This document shows positions 63,820 to 64,000 of a stretch of DNA of 64,000 nt, one piece after another; position 1 is the stretch's first letter; each line of letters begins with the position of its first letter. Made by a program: the position numbers and the translations under genes. The notes beneath the pieces were generated by a model that searched no databases, was not told where the DNA came from, and worked only from the letters and a program-made list of their open reading frames with translations. The stretch spans positions 62,001 through 126,000 of the forward strand of contig NZ_QUFI01000007.1 in the NCBI RefSeq assembly GCF_003478505.1, given 5' to 3'. This DNA is from Clostridium sp. AF27-2AA. Its GTDB lineage: Bacteria > Bacillota > Clostridia > Lachnospirales > Lachnospiraceae.

Positions 63820-64000
63820 TTATGCCAGCAGATCTGAAATTTTGTTAAAGTAGGTTCCGTTGTACTGATTCCGGAGCGCGATAATATTGGAATCGGGCCA
63901 TGTATCATCGGTCATACGGTCTATGTTCTTTAAAAGAAGGTTCTGTACTCCTTCGATGCGTCCCCACAGGGCATCCAGTTCTTTCTGGTTCAGCAGGTCG
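63820..64000 (-). CDS. C-terminal end of an unknown protein, truncated by the window
   Basis: The minus-strand frame is open from the window edge to a TAA at 63820-63822, giving at least 59 residues (from LLNQKELDALWGRIEGVQNL to YFNKISDLLA). The segment is predicted to be helical with regularly spaced leucines. I do not recognise the family. It is transcribed towards perR, from which it is separated by a hairpin. Confidence 0.6.
   Translation of the reverse strand, partial: DLLNQKELDALWGRIEGVQNLLLKNIDRMTDDTWPDSNIIALRNQYNGTYFNKISDLLA

Overview
The window looks like a chromosomal segment of a spore-forming, anaerobic Clostridia, most likely Lachnospiraceae. Pointers are roughly 50% GC, AGGAGG ribosome-binding sites, a spoIIR gene, a SCIFF ranthipeptide precursor with its radical SAM maturase, a fused secDF, a reverse rubrerythrin beside perR, and many LysR regulators with tripartite tricarboxylate (TTT/Tct) transporters. 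No rRNA, tRNA or CRISPR array was found. The family-level assignment is inference.

Positions 1-30800 are an accessory catabolic region. After the end of a GlpA-like FAD oxidoreductase/DUF1667 operon and an AAA-PD-(D/E)XK gene come: a tandem LysR pair divergent from a LarA-like gene; gudD (glucarate dehydratase) with tctB-tctA-tctC; a second LysR pair divergent from an SLC13-type transporter and an esterase; a third LysR pair divergent from tctC-tctB-tctA, esterase, DUF3237, esterase and a UxuA-like gene; a GltD-like flavoprotein; and a third tctBA without tctC, facing a LysR gene. Pairs two and three are paralogous in the same order, and their operons carry paralogous esterases and end in the same exact 82-bp sequence. 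A transposase remnant lies beside the first 82-bp copy. The coherent reading is uptake of carboxylates, possibly sugar acids or their esters, followed by ester cleavage and dehydration.

Positions 30950-38412 are a TetR-controlled RND efflux operon with a membrane-fusion protein, a pump and two TolC-like proteins, which is odd in a probable monoderm. Positions 38428-49879 hold core genes: spoIIR, ddl, murI, a DUF1934 gene, a membrane-anchored hypothetical, rpoB and rpoC. Positions 50185-54886 hold a ChW/NodB polysaccharide deacetylase, a LysR gene and an in-frame chimera of a TRAP small permease (DctQ) with a metal-dependent amidohydrolase.

Positions 54905-60377 run SCIFF precursor, SCIFF maturase, secDF, tgt, yajC. 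The rest has an AAA/DUF4143 ATPase, gene debris including a 75-bp copy of part of perR, reverse rubrerythrin, perR with a clear PerR-type operator, and the end of an unknown gene. Two long hairpin elements of 168 and 180 bp (49916-50083 and 60408-60587) have similar flanks and may belong to one undescribed dispersed family. The strongest oddities are the DctQ-amidohydrolase fusion, these palindromes and the 82-bp repeats.
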